NCBI GenBank assembly: GCA_030272155.1
Contig: CP126191.1
Location: forward strand, 9,942,501 to 10,006,500
Length of the DNA: 64,000 bases
Direction: 5' to 3'
Source of the DNA: Tetradesmus obliquus
Lineage: Eukaryota; Chlorophyta; Chlorophyceae; Sphaeropleales; Scenedesmaceae
Shown here: positions 25,102-39,543 of the stretch, in pieces
Numbering within the stretch: the stretch's first letter is position 1
Layout: the number at the start of each line of letters is the position of its first letter
The notes under the pieces: generated by a model
The model's input: only the letters and a program-made list of their open reading frames with translations
Databases searched by the model: none
Told to the model about the DNA's origin: nothing
Position numbers and translations under genes: made by a program

Positions 25102-27286
25102 GGCAGCAGCAATGGGGGCATCAGCATTGCACACCCGGCCAAGTTCATCATGATCAGCAGCGGCAACCCTGCGGTGAGTGGACGCGGCGCTGACGGTTGC
25201 AGCAGCAGCAGCGGCAGCAGCAGCAGCACCCGTGGCAGCAGCAGCAGCAGCAGTGGTAGCAGCAGCTGCACTTCACATGGCCAAGTTCATCAGATCGGCA
25301 GCGGGAACCCCGCGGTGAGTGGACGGGGGCAGCAACAGCAGCAGTGGCAGCAGCAGGGGGTTGGGAGGAGAGGGGCAACAGGGGCGGCAGCAACAGACGG
25401 ACCGCAGCAGTGGCGGTGGCAAGAAGCAGTGATTGAGGCTGATGGGCAGCAGCAGCAGCCAGCAGCTGCAGCCAGAAGCAGATTTCGCACGTTCTCGCTG
25501 CCACTGCATTTCGCAGATCAAACAGCACACGCGCATATGCAAGGTTGCATGCCCATGCCTGCAGGGGGGGGGGGGGGGGGACGCCCAGGTGTCACCTTCG
25601 AACTCAAAGCATCTTGTCACCCCAAAGCCTAAGTCCTGCCTTGCATGCGTGCCCACACACACAAATTGTCCTCCTCTGCCTGCAGGAGGGCGAGCTGCGC
25701 CCGCAGCTGCTGGACCGCTTCGGCATGAGCGTCAACGTGCGCACGCTGATGGACGTGCAGCAGCGCACGCAGCTGGTGCTGGACCGCATTGCGTTTGCGG
25801 CAGACCCTGATGCCTTCATGGAGAGCGTGCGGCCCGAGCAGGAGGCGCTGACAGCCAAGCTGGTGGCGGCACGCGAGCTGCTGCCAAAGTGAGTGCTGTG
25901 GAGGCGGCAGCCTGCTGCTGCAGCGCTGTGTGTTGGATGGCAGCGTTGCTGCAGTTGTTGCAGTCTTTCTGGCGCTTGAAACAATGTGATGATCAAATCG
26001 GAAACTATGCTCCTGATTTTCTTACGTGCTTTGCGTTGCTCCCGCAGGATCAAGGTGCCGCGGCCGCTGCAGCTGCTGATCAGCGACATGTGCAGCCGGC
26101 TCAACGTGGATGGCCTGCGCGGCGACCTGGTGGTGAACAGGGCAGTGAAAGCGCTGGTGGCCTATGAAGGACGCACGCAGGTGGGGTGTCTTGTCTGCTG
26201 TTGTTTGTAGTAGTTATGTTTATTGCGTGTTTGTTACATGACCTTACATGATAATGGTGGTCAACAGGGCGGACGAAGGCGCTGGTTGCCTACGAGGGCA
26301 GGACGCGGGTGGATGAAGTGTTCATCTTGACACTGATGCTTGTGGAGGTAAGGGGTTGATAAACAGGCGCAACCATCGTGATGTGCCCCAACTTCTGCAT
26401 GTGTCCCGCTGCATGATGGTGTGTCCCGTCCCAAGCAGGTCACTCCGGAGGACGTGGGCCGCGTCATCTCCGGCTGCCTGAACCACCGCCTGCGCAAGTA
26501 CCCGCTGAACCGCATTGACAGCCGCAAGACGGGTCCCAACTTCTAAACATATCACATTGCCGATGCATGCTGTTGTGTCCCGTTGGAGCAGGTCACTCAG
26601 GAGGACGTGGGACGCGTCATCTCCGGCTGCCTCAACCACAGGCTGCGCAAGGACCCCCTGGACCCCATTGATAGCGGCACCAAGGTGGCCATCCTGTTCA
26701 AGCGGCTGACAGACCCAGAGTTTGTGAAGCGCGAGGAGGAGGCGAAGAAGAAGCAGGAGGCGGCAGCAGCAGAGGCAGCCAAGGCAAACAAGAAAGCAGG
26801 TGAGTTGGATCGATGGGTCGAAGGGTTTCATCGATGTGTTCATGCAAGGAAGCAGGTGTGCGCGCGCGTGTGTGTGTGTAGTGCGGCTGCTGTTGTGATT
26901 GATTATGGGCCAGATCAGCGTTGCCTGGTGTACCTGTATATGTGAAAAGAGCTGCCAGTAGCAGTGTACAGCAGCACAAAGTCGACGGCAGCAGAAATTG
27001 GGTGTGTGTGTATGGTATTGCGAGATGAGGCGTGCTGCCTGCTGTGCACAGCCTAGGCGGGTGCGCCATCTTGCAGACTGAATGTGGCAGCTTTGGTGCT
27101 CCAGTTGCAGCCTGCGGCAGCTCAATTGCCAGCAAAACAACCACCAGCCAGTGTTTGACGCCCCCTTGCCTACTCACTGGACATGGCATGCAGCTCTGAC
27201 TGGTGCTGATTGCTGCTGCTGCTGCTGCTGCTGCTGCCGGCGTTGTTGCTGCAGGGGCATGGGGTGGCCTGCCTGGCAGGCGGTGA
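22617..27286 (+). CDS. CHLI: Magnesium chelatase subunit ChlI, plastid AAA+ ATPase
   Basis: ChlI hydrolyses ATP and, with ChlD and ChlH, inserts Mg2+ into protoporphyrin IX in the plastid stroma, the first step committed to chlorophyll. Nine exons splice in frame: 22617-22781, 22955-23044, 23725-23880, 24356-24457, 24858-25028, 25686-25888, 26048-26180, 26592-26799, 27255-27286. The product is 419 aa, the usual length for the family. The start at 22617 gives a basic Gln/Arg/Ala transit peptide of about 35 aa, followed by [11 protein letters not shown]. Walker A is G-D-R-G-T-A-K-S (76-83), Walker B Y-V-D-E (180-183), and L-L-D-R-F-G is at 236-241. The C-terminus is Lys/Glu/Ala-rich and ends G-G-L-P-G-R-R. 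The introns are crowded with partial copies of exon ends: edges at 23448, 23586, 24035, 24158, 24571, 25173, 25314 and 26311, and a near-complete exon 8 copy at 26439. CHLI1 versus CHLI2 cannot be decided. Confidence 0.97.
23382..23436 (+). repeat. CTG tract in CHLI intron 2
   Basis: About 17 triplets end twelve bases before the extra acceptor copy at 23447. A CAG tract at 23059-23085 follows the true donor of the same intron, and a short CTG tract (23699-23715) precedes the true acceptor. Confidence 0.95.
24267..24353 (+). repeat. Long CTG tract abutting the CHLI exon 4 acceptor
   Basis: About 28 CTG triplets with one TTG interruption run to within a few bases of the AG at 24354-24355. No ordinary T/C-rich tract sits between the repeat and the splice site. 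Confidence 0.95.
25047..25460 (+). repeat. CAG-rich block with two copies of the end of CHLI exon 5
   Basis: Two copies of the exon 5 end, each with a GT donor (edges 25173 and 25314; true edge 25028), alternate with interrupted CAG tracts. The unit is about 141-145 bp. All of it lies in intron 5. Confidence 0.9.
25564..25580 (+). repeat. Run of 17 G in CHLI intron 5
   Basis: Uninterrupted G run about 105 bases before the exon 6 acceptor. The G count in such runs is error-prone in assemblies. Confidence 0.9.
26439..26546 (+). other. Duplicate of CHLI exon 8 start with in-frame stop (possible alternative last exon)
   Basis: A good acceptor at 26437-26438 leads into [20 protein letters not shown], as in true exon 8. 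It then diverges to [10 protein letters not shown] and stops at 26544-26546. Joined to exon 7 it would give a protein about 44 aa shorter. A partial copy of the exon 7 end lies just before it (about 26256-26311). It may be a decayed duplicate or a real alternative end; RNA evidence is needed to decide. Confidence 0.55.
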
Positions 27287-27601
27287 TTGATGCTGCAGCT
27301 GGCATGACGGCTTGAGCTTAGGGGACGGCTTTGGGGTTTTTAGGAAGTAGGCGTTCTCCATAGCAGTGAACATTCTGGCAACGGGTAACATATCAGACAT
27401 CCTTTGCTCTTGAGATGCCAGCATAAAGGGTTAATCCTGAGTTGCGTGCTGATGGCGCGCATGTTATGTAGGCGAATGCGCGATGACGCCGGTCTGCAAA
27501 TTGGAAACATTGGACGTGACGTCACGCACGGACTGGGCGCCTCCCTCAGGGAAAGACTGCAGCCAGGACATGCAAGCAGCGATGTAGCAGCGTTCACAAC
27601 A

Positions 27602-27606
27602 TGTAA
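27602..27606 (+). terminator. Probable CHLI poly(A) signal (TGTAA)
   Basis: TGTAA 316 bases after the CHLI stop, close to where the plus strand changes from T/G-rich to C/A-rich. TGTAA is the usual poly(A) signal in Chlorophyceae. A second TGTAA is at 28130-28134. Confidence 0.45.
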
Positions 27607-28500
27607 GCGTTACCAGCATAGTGCCTCAAGACACGCACAACAACGTCTCGTGTTTTTCTGGGCTGTCAGACACTTGCAGCACCCAGGAGTGACATAACAC
27701 ACACCAGCTGCGCCACGGCGCACTAGCCCAGCAAGAAGGCCTTTCTAGGAAGCACGCTTATGCAGCGCACAACAGGCTGCAGCAAGTCACAAACAAAATT
27801 AGATTGGCCAGCCAAGCGGCTCAAGTACACCCGACACCTGGTGATGCAGTGGTGACTTGGCACTGACAGGCAGTAGGTGCTTGGCATGCTGGCAGAAGGA
27901 TCATTTTTGCAGATCTCGGCAGCATTCGCATTTGACTTGGCAGCCAAACACACCTTTTGAAACGGAAGTGCTAAGGGCTAGAGCAACATGAACAGCAGCG
28001 TCCCTGAGTCACTTTCCAGCAACTCCCCTGCGTCGGCTATTTTGACACAATGACAATCAATGGGCGAGGCAGCAGCCGGGCCAGACTCATTTCAGCTGTA
28101 CAACATAGGCTGCATTGCGCTTCACTGTGTGTAATACAGGGCGAAAAATGGGCAAATCATCATGCAAACACCAACAGCAACCACTGCTGCTGCCACCGCT
28201 GCTGCTGCAGTTGTTGTTAGCGAGCACAGTTCCAAGCCAGCGGTGTCAATCTATCACAGCAAATCACGCAGAATGTACACCAACATTAACCCAACCAAGA
28301 TGTGCAACTGCGCAGAGCAATCAACAGGCTGTACAATGCCAAAGCTGCAAGTTGTACACAGTTTAGCTGCACTGCCACATCATCTTGAGGTTAGTCCCTA
28401 GCTACACTTATGTTCACAATGTACAAAGGGCCGCAGTACGCTTTCTTCACACTCTCATCTACCACCAACCTTTCATCTGAGCAGCAACTGTGGCGCACTG
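27607..28500. other. Convergent spacer between CHLI and the LCAT-like gene
   Basis: No gene is supportable. The plus strand is C/A-rich, as expected for 3' UTR or flank of the minus-strand gene to the right. Confidence 0.45.
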
Positions 28501-29031
28501 CTACCTGCTGAGGCCCAGTGCGTTGTCCAGCACCCGCTGCAGCGCTGCAGTTCGTCTGTCGGCTGGCTGCTGCCGAGACTGTCGACTGCTGTTATGAAGG
28601 CTGACTGCTGCTGGCTGCAGTGGCGCTGCTACCTGCTCAGGCCCAGAGCGTCGTCCAGCACCTGCCGCAGCGCCGCCAGCGCATCTGGCTGCCTGCTGCC
28701 AAGAGGGCTGGCTGCAGTGGCGCTGCTGCCCGCTGGCTTCACTGCTGCGCTGCAGCTTGACGCTGCTACCCACTGCAGCCCAGCCCATCGCGCAACACCT
28801 GCCGCAGCGCTGGAGTGCATCTGTCAGCTGCCTGCAGCTGAGAATGTCGACTGCTGGCTGCACTGGTACCGCAGCTTGGCACTGCTGGCAGTGCCAGCAC
28901 TGCCGGCACCGCAGCTTGGCACTGCTACCTCCTCAAGCCAGCATGTCGCCCAGCACCTGTGGCAGCGCTGCAGTATGTCTGTCAGCTGCCTGCTTTTGCC
29001 GGCTGACTGCTGCCGCGAGGGCCGGCTGCTG
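28501..29031 (-). repeat. Degenerate tandem copies of the last exon end of the LCAT-like gene
   Basis: The coding end of the last exon (A-L-R-Q-V-L-D-D-A-L-G-L-S-R and stop) recurs with its stop-codon position at 28501, 28629, 28766 and 28925. The true stop is at 29032-29034. Spacing is 107-159 bp. The copies lie beyond the true stop, so they are not translated with the gene. They are diverged, and the middle two are the most altered. Confidence 0.85.
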
Positions 29032-30228
29032 CTACCTGCTCAGGCCCAGCGCGTCGTCCAGCACCTGCCGCAGCGCTGCCAGCGATGAGGGGTGCCACAC
29101 CACGTTGCCGTGGTTGACTGCCGCGGGGATCTCGTAGACATGGCTGGGGCTGGTCAGCCTGCGGCATACAATGAGCATGCCCAACACGTTAAGTTGGGTT
29201 GCATTATGTTACATTGCATACACCACATGCAACACTTGCGACATGAGGCGTTGTACAAGGCACTGCAGTAGCCTGGTTGTGCAACACGAGGCAGCTGTTA
29301 ACAACACATACAACACAACATGCATGTTCAGGTGGCACTGAGTTGCTGGTGTCAGTTGCAGGGCAGTGGTGCTGGTCAGCCTGCGGCGCACAGTGAACAT
29401 GCCCAACACACACATGTCGCGAGGCAGTTGTACAATGCATTGCAGTAGCCTGGTTGTGGAGGACAATGCAGCTGTTTGAGGATTGTGTGCAATACTGGTG
29501 CAGACTGCTTGCAGAGCTGCATCAACTCCAGGTTGACCACGCCGTTACCATCAAGCAGTTCAGGTTGCTTACAACAAGTCGCTCTTGACAACATGTTCAT
29601 TCAGCCACTCACTGCTTGCAGAGCTGCATGGACTCCAGGTTCACTACGCCATCAGCATCAAGCACTTCACAGGCTACGTGCCACAAGCAGGCAGACAGAC
29701 AGCCACGCTGCCACTCATTTCAGCAAATTATATGGTGTACAGCATGGGCTAATCAGGCCACTCACTGCTTGCAGAGCTGCATACTCTCCAGGTTGACCAC
29801 GCCATCGCCCTGCCCCACCAGTGCAGGCACGGCAGTGCCCGGGGCAGCGGGGCGGTTAGCCACGATGCTGCGGTAGCTCCACGACTCAACAGTGGGGATG
29901 CCAGTGCCTGCGCACAGCAGCAGCAGCAGCAGCAGCAGCAGACATACAAAGGGAGCTGAGGCACAATGAATATGTCCTGGAAAGCAAGCATGCTGTGGAA
30001 GGAATGTGCGGCGTAGCTGCACTGCTGTACATACAGTCACGGGCAGTGCTTGAGCTAGGGGGTGACTATCTGGCACTCTTGCGGAGTGTCCGAGCGGCGT
30101 GTTGCTTGTGCTGCTGCTGCTGCTAGAACAGGAGGCCTTACCGTAGATGCAGTAGGTCTTGACTCCCGGCACTGGCCCCAGTGCGACCAGCTTGCTGAGG
30201 TCGTGGGCATTCTCATACAGCTCGGCCT

Positions 30229-30276
<48 letters not shown>

Positions 30277-31191
30277 CAAGCACCAGCGGTAGAGGCAGTG
30301 GTAAGCGGCAGCAACGGTGGCTCAGCACTGATGCTGTACTTTTTTGACTGGCATGCACTTTGTTGCATATGCTCAGCAAGTTCAGAGACTGCTGCGCAAG
30401 AGAATCTGCCACCACAAACAGCGCAACAGCTGCTGAGCAATTTGAAGCGTGTCAAGTATGGCACATTCCGAGGGCCTACATGCTGCAGCAGCGCTCACCG
30501 ACTGCGTGTCTCCAATGGCTGTGAACAGCGATGACAGGTCCGCAATGGTGTAGTTGCGCTGCGGCGTGGACACCAGCACCTGCAGGCATGCAAGCACATG
30601 GCTTGTTTCACACTCACACAGCACAACATGCGGGTGCTGAAGCTCCCATCCACTCTCTGTAAGGTTACTCATGCAGCTCCACAACACATGAGGTGGTTGC
30701 CAGCTGCATGCTCAACGCCAGCGCTATACAATTGACCGGTACTGCTGCTGCTGCTGCTGCTGCTGCCGCTGCTGCTGCTGCTGCTGCCGCACACCCCAGC
30801 TCCACTCACGTGCTCCTTGCCCCATATGCCAGCGTACGGCATCATCATCAGCATGGAGGGCATGCCTCTGCTGCCGTGGTACATGATCTCATTCAGCACT
30901 GGCTGCAGCAGGTCCCCCAGCGACTGCAGCAGGTTGATGCGGTTGCCCCCTAGCTTGTTTGCAATCGCATAGGTGCTGCCGCCAAAAGGGGGAGCTAGCG
31001 CAACGTAGCCTAGCACGTTCTGCTCCCTGCAGCGGCGATCAATGCAGGCAAGGCAGTTGTGTGAGTTGTACAATAGTTGAGCAGTAGGTGTGGTTGACGC
31101 AAGCCGTGCATTGTTCTGTTCAGCAGCACGTTTCTGTTGCTGCAACAGAAGGGATTGCTGTCACTGCTACTGAGCTGCAGCAAGGTTGATG

Positions 31192-31245
<54 letters not shown>

Positions 31246-31427
31246 ACTCACAGCCGCAACTGCTGCTTTGCCTGCTACTGTCACCGTGAATGCAGCCGCC
31301 ATGCTGCAGCCCTCCCACAAACAGCTTGCAGCAGGCTGCTGCTTCTGGCTGGCACTACCTGCTTGCCGAGCACACACTGCCGCATGCAAGCTGCCTGCCT
31401 TATGCTGCTGCTGCTGATTCTGCCGCA

Positions 31428-31459
<32 letters not shown>

Positions 31460-32066
31460 ATACATGCAAACACTGCTGCTGCTGCTGCTGCTGCTGCATA
31501 CATGCGAACACTGCTGCTGCTACTGCTCTTCACAATCATGCGCACCTCCACGCCTCGAAGCGTGGGCTCTGCAGCAACCCCAGCGCCACCAGCGTGCCCA
31601 TGCTGTGGCCGATTATAATTGCCTTCTTGTCGCAGCGCGAAACTGCTGCGCTGATCCTCTTTGCAATCGCATCGTACTGCCCTGAATCGTCCAGTGCCTC
31701 CAAACTCAGCCGCCAATCGTACGGCGCTGCAAACAAGTCCTTGCCCAGGGAGTACCCATACTCCCGGACCAGAAACTCAGCCAGCCTGTTATAACCGCCC
31801 TGTTTGAAAGCAAAGGCCTGCGTGCCGTCATCGCCACCTGGGCTGACCCACATGGTTACGCCCGGGTTGCTGCACAGCGCTGGCCTGCCGGATTGTGTGC
31901 AAGGCACCGGCTGCAGCAGGTACTTGAAGCAAGCTGGGTTTGTTACGATTTCGGGGTTAAAGGGCGGCCAAAGGCTGAAGTGTGACATGCGTACAGAGCA
32001 GGGGCCGTTGCGGGCGCCCAGCAGCCGCACGTCCAGGTCAGAGCCCATGATGCCTGACAGCATGGC

Positions 32067-32138
<72 letters not shown>

Positions 32139-32655
32139 GGCGGAGGCAGGCAAGAGTGCTGGGTCAGGAAGCTTATGGCCAGGGAAGTTGGCAGTTGCGT
32201 TTGTTGTTACATGCAGGGTGTGGCAGAGAGTGTAGGAACAGTCAAATGAGGTTGAGATGCACGCTATCAGGTTGAGGCCAGAGATGCACATGTGTGATGT
32301 GGTCGCTCGAACGCTGCTCTGCAAACTTACATGCGGAAGACAACTAAATGATCGTGTGATTTATGGATAATTGATTGAGGTCTTACAGTCCGCAGCGGGC
32401 ATTTGCTCGTCAGCCTGAACAGCCAACCGAATTACCGAATCCACCAAACACACATGTGCGCAAGGGGCGGCTTGCTGTTACTATTACGAAGTCACTTTCA
32501 CCGAGGTAAGACTCACCAGGCATAATGATGATCGGATTCCGGGCATCGGTGCATTCATCGCGCCGAGCACTCGCTGCCAAAGCTCCCACCAAAGACAATC
32601 CAAACACCAGCAGCTGAATTAGACCTTTACATCTATAATTTCTGATGGCTGGCAT
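29032..32655 (-). CDS. LCAT-family acyltransferase / phospholipase, secretory
   Basis: Seven exons on the minus strand: 32655-32517, 32053-31546, 31026-30810, 30579-30499, 30226-30142, 29907-29766, 29158-29032, giving 432 aa. The start at 32655 gives a signal peptide or anchor (hydrophobic G-L-I-Q-L-L-V-F-G-L-S-L-V-G about 11-24). Family landmarks are N-P-I-I-I-M-P-G-I-M-G-S near the start, nucleophile elbow G-H-S-M-G (S197), acidic residue in G-D-G-V-V-N (D378) and histidine in V-N-H-G-N-V-V (H407), the expected Ser-Asp-His triad. Members move acyl chains from phospholipids to sterols or diacylglycerol, or act as phospholipase A; which applies here cannot be told. It most likely works in the ER lumen, vacuole or outside the cell. 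It is head-to-head with RIO2 across 1.3 kb. Partial copies of the exon 6 end lie near 29511 and 29617. Confidence 0.92.
30228..30278 (+). repeat. CAG tract (CTG on sense strand) abutting an acceptor
   Basis: About 17 triplets directly precede, in the minus-strand sense, the acceptor of LCAT-like exon 5 (exon edge 30226). Confidence 0.95.
30741..30789 (+). repeat. CTG tract (CAG on sense strand) after the donor of LCAT-like exon 3
   Basis: Interrupted triplets lie about 20 bases beyond the donor at exon edge 30810, in the minus-strand sense. Confidence 0.9.
31193..31497 (+). repeat. CTG tracts (CAG on sense strand) in LCAT-like intron 2
   Basis: A tract at 31193-31244 sits mid-intron. Clustered tracts at about 31406-31497 lie on the donor side of the intron (exon edge 31546). 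Confidence 0.9.
32069..32140 (+). repeat. CAG tract (CTG on sense strand) before the LCAT-like exon 2 acceptor
   Basis: Interrupted triplets begin 16 bases from exon edge 32053. On the minus strand they read CTG upstream of the 3' splice site. Confidence 0.95.
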
Positions 32656-33995
32656 GGCTGCATGCCAGGGCGCAACCGAACAAGCTACCGATCGCGCCCA
32701 CTTGAAAACTCGGCCAAATAAAAGCAATTATTATCGATCAATTACTAAACCAGCTCTAGAAGAATTATGCTGCTGAGAAAGACAGGCTACCATGGAATGT
32801 GCACAACAAAGTGCAGCCGAGCATTGTCATATTACCTCGACTGTCGCATTCTAAAGACGAGTCATTAGCGATGAAAAAACAGCTCACATAATAGTTCATT
32901 ATACCACGACAGACGATCGTGCACATGCAGGGGTGCCACAAAAGCCCGCCAAAGAAGCCCGCCAAGCAGGGCCATGGCCCTTGCGAGAGTTATGCAGGAA
33001 GGATCTCACCGTGGCTGACACACGGCATAGGCAGAAGTTCGCCCAAGGCGCAATACATACAATTCCAGCTCGTTTGAGCCGCATGCATGGTGCCCAACCC
33101 ACACAGGATCCTGGTGACTGTCTGCTCAGAAACTTGACTTCCAGGGTCCGGACCCCTGGAAATTTGATGCGTTGGTGACGTTGGACCAAGCTGTGCAAGA
33201 AGAAACCTCAGGCGAAGCATGCTTCATGTTTTTGCTTGAAGTTTAAGCTGTTTCAGGGCGCACACGACCTTGAAAGTTGTGCTCTGGCGGCAAGCGCTTT
33301 GCTAAGGCCTGTGGAAGACCCTTGCTGAACCATGTCTGGTGTGCAGCAGCCTGCAGCTGAAAGTATAGTGCAGGATGTGAAGTCCCAGCAGCTTGCAAGT
33401 CGCCTGCAGTGTGCAGTGCAGTGCCACCCAGGGCAAATTCCAATGCCTAAAGAATCCATCTTCAGCTGAAGTTCAGCTCCAGCTGCAGATGCTACTGCGG
33501 CTGCTGCAACTTCTGGTGCTGCACTTGTGGTACTGATTGTTGACATGGCTGTGGTTTGTGCATACCACGGAGCTTGTCATGCTGCTTCACGTTGGGGACT
33601 GCACAGCTGCACTCCAGCATGAAGTGCGCAGCACTGCTGATGACCAGGCTGGCACCACAGGGACCCAGCGGCATTTTCAAGCAACCAAGGCCTTCTCAAT
33701 ACGAATGACATGTGTTGCATCCACGGCTGCCGCAGCAGCTTAGGGCGGACTTGACGTCAGGGGTCCTGAGGCACGCCCTTGAAGGAGGTGCAAGGCTGTT
33801 GACAGTAACATGTTACACAACCGCTCACCGACATGGGGTGTCTGTTCAGCAAACGTACGTTGCCTTAGTGCGAAGGGAACGCTGCAGAGGAACTGTTGCA
33901 AGCTGCGTGTGACTGCTGCCGGCCCGCTCAACTTTGCTGCTGCTGCCGCTGCTTCGAGTGCTTGCACCCGAAAAACATACTTATAAAGTTACAAG
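32656..33995. other. Divergent promoter region of the LCAT-like gene and RIO2
   Basis: 1.34 kb between two start codons facing away from each other, with no gene seen. A near-perfect 23-base palindrome lies at 33139-33161, centred on GGTCCGGACC. Confidence 0.5.
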
Positions 33996-38835
<4,840 letters not shown>

Positions 38836-39373
38836 TATGCTTCTGTGAGTGGTGCAGGTGTTGCTGCAGCTGCTGCAGCTGGTTCGGTGCACGTGTCCTG
38901 CTGGCAGCGCTGTGGGCAGCCCCTGCTTGCTGGTTGTTGCTCTCAGGACATCGATTTTCGGTTTGCAAAGCATGTCAGCTTTCCCTGGAAGTTTCCAAAC
39001 TGCTGGAGTGGCACAATGTGTGCAGGTGTCGAGAACAGCAGGCTATGCGATGCACGTAGTATGGGCCGTGTGCCCGTGTCCTGCTGATCCCTTTTACGTG
39101 ATCTTGGTTCTTATGAACATCATGCGATGTGTTTTCCTGTATCACGCGTTTGTTTCGCATGGGCGACCGGGTCCGGACCGGGTCCGGTGCTACAGCCAAG
39201 TACGCTCAGCTCTGGCAGCTACCAGCCAGTGTCGGGTGACACCAGTTGAAAGTGCCCAATGGTGACAGTGGGACGGTATGACAATTCGATCCATATACAC
39301 GGTAGCTTGGCTTGTTTACCCGGAGTTTGCCTGTGCATCTGCATCTACGTAGCACGTTCGAAGGCCTGCTGCA

Positions 39374-39378
39374 TGTAA
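39374..39378 (+). terminator. Probable RIO2 poly(A) signal (TGTAA)
   Basis: TGTAA 539 bases after the RIO2 stop and 46 bases before the TATA-like box of the next gene. Confidence 0.45.
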
Positions 39379-39423
39379 ACACCATATTCCATTAGCCGGC
39401 TCTGCATACTTGACGACAAGGGG

Positions 39424-39430
39424 TATAAAT
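39424..39430 (+). promoter_or_regulatory. TATA-like box of the second secreted-protein gene
   Basis: TATAAAT 114 bases before the start codon at 39544, a plausible core promoter distance given a short 5' UTR. Confidence 0.5.
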
Positions 39431-39543
39431 TACATAAGCTTTTTTGTTATCAAACTTAAATTCTGCAAGCTTTGTTGTTGCTGGCAGATCAGACGCTTCT
39501 ACGCCTGCTGCTGCACTCAGTCAAAGCCGCAAAAGGAGTTGAG

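Larger units (their letters stand above)
38836..39543. other. Short spacer from RIO2 stop to the next start
   Basis: Holds the RIO2 3' UTR and the promoter of the next gene. GGTCCGGACC recurs at 39170-39179 within a small GGGTCCGG repeat. No gene is seen. Confidence 0.6.
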
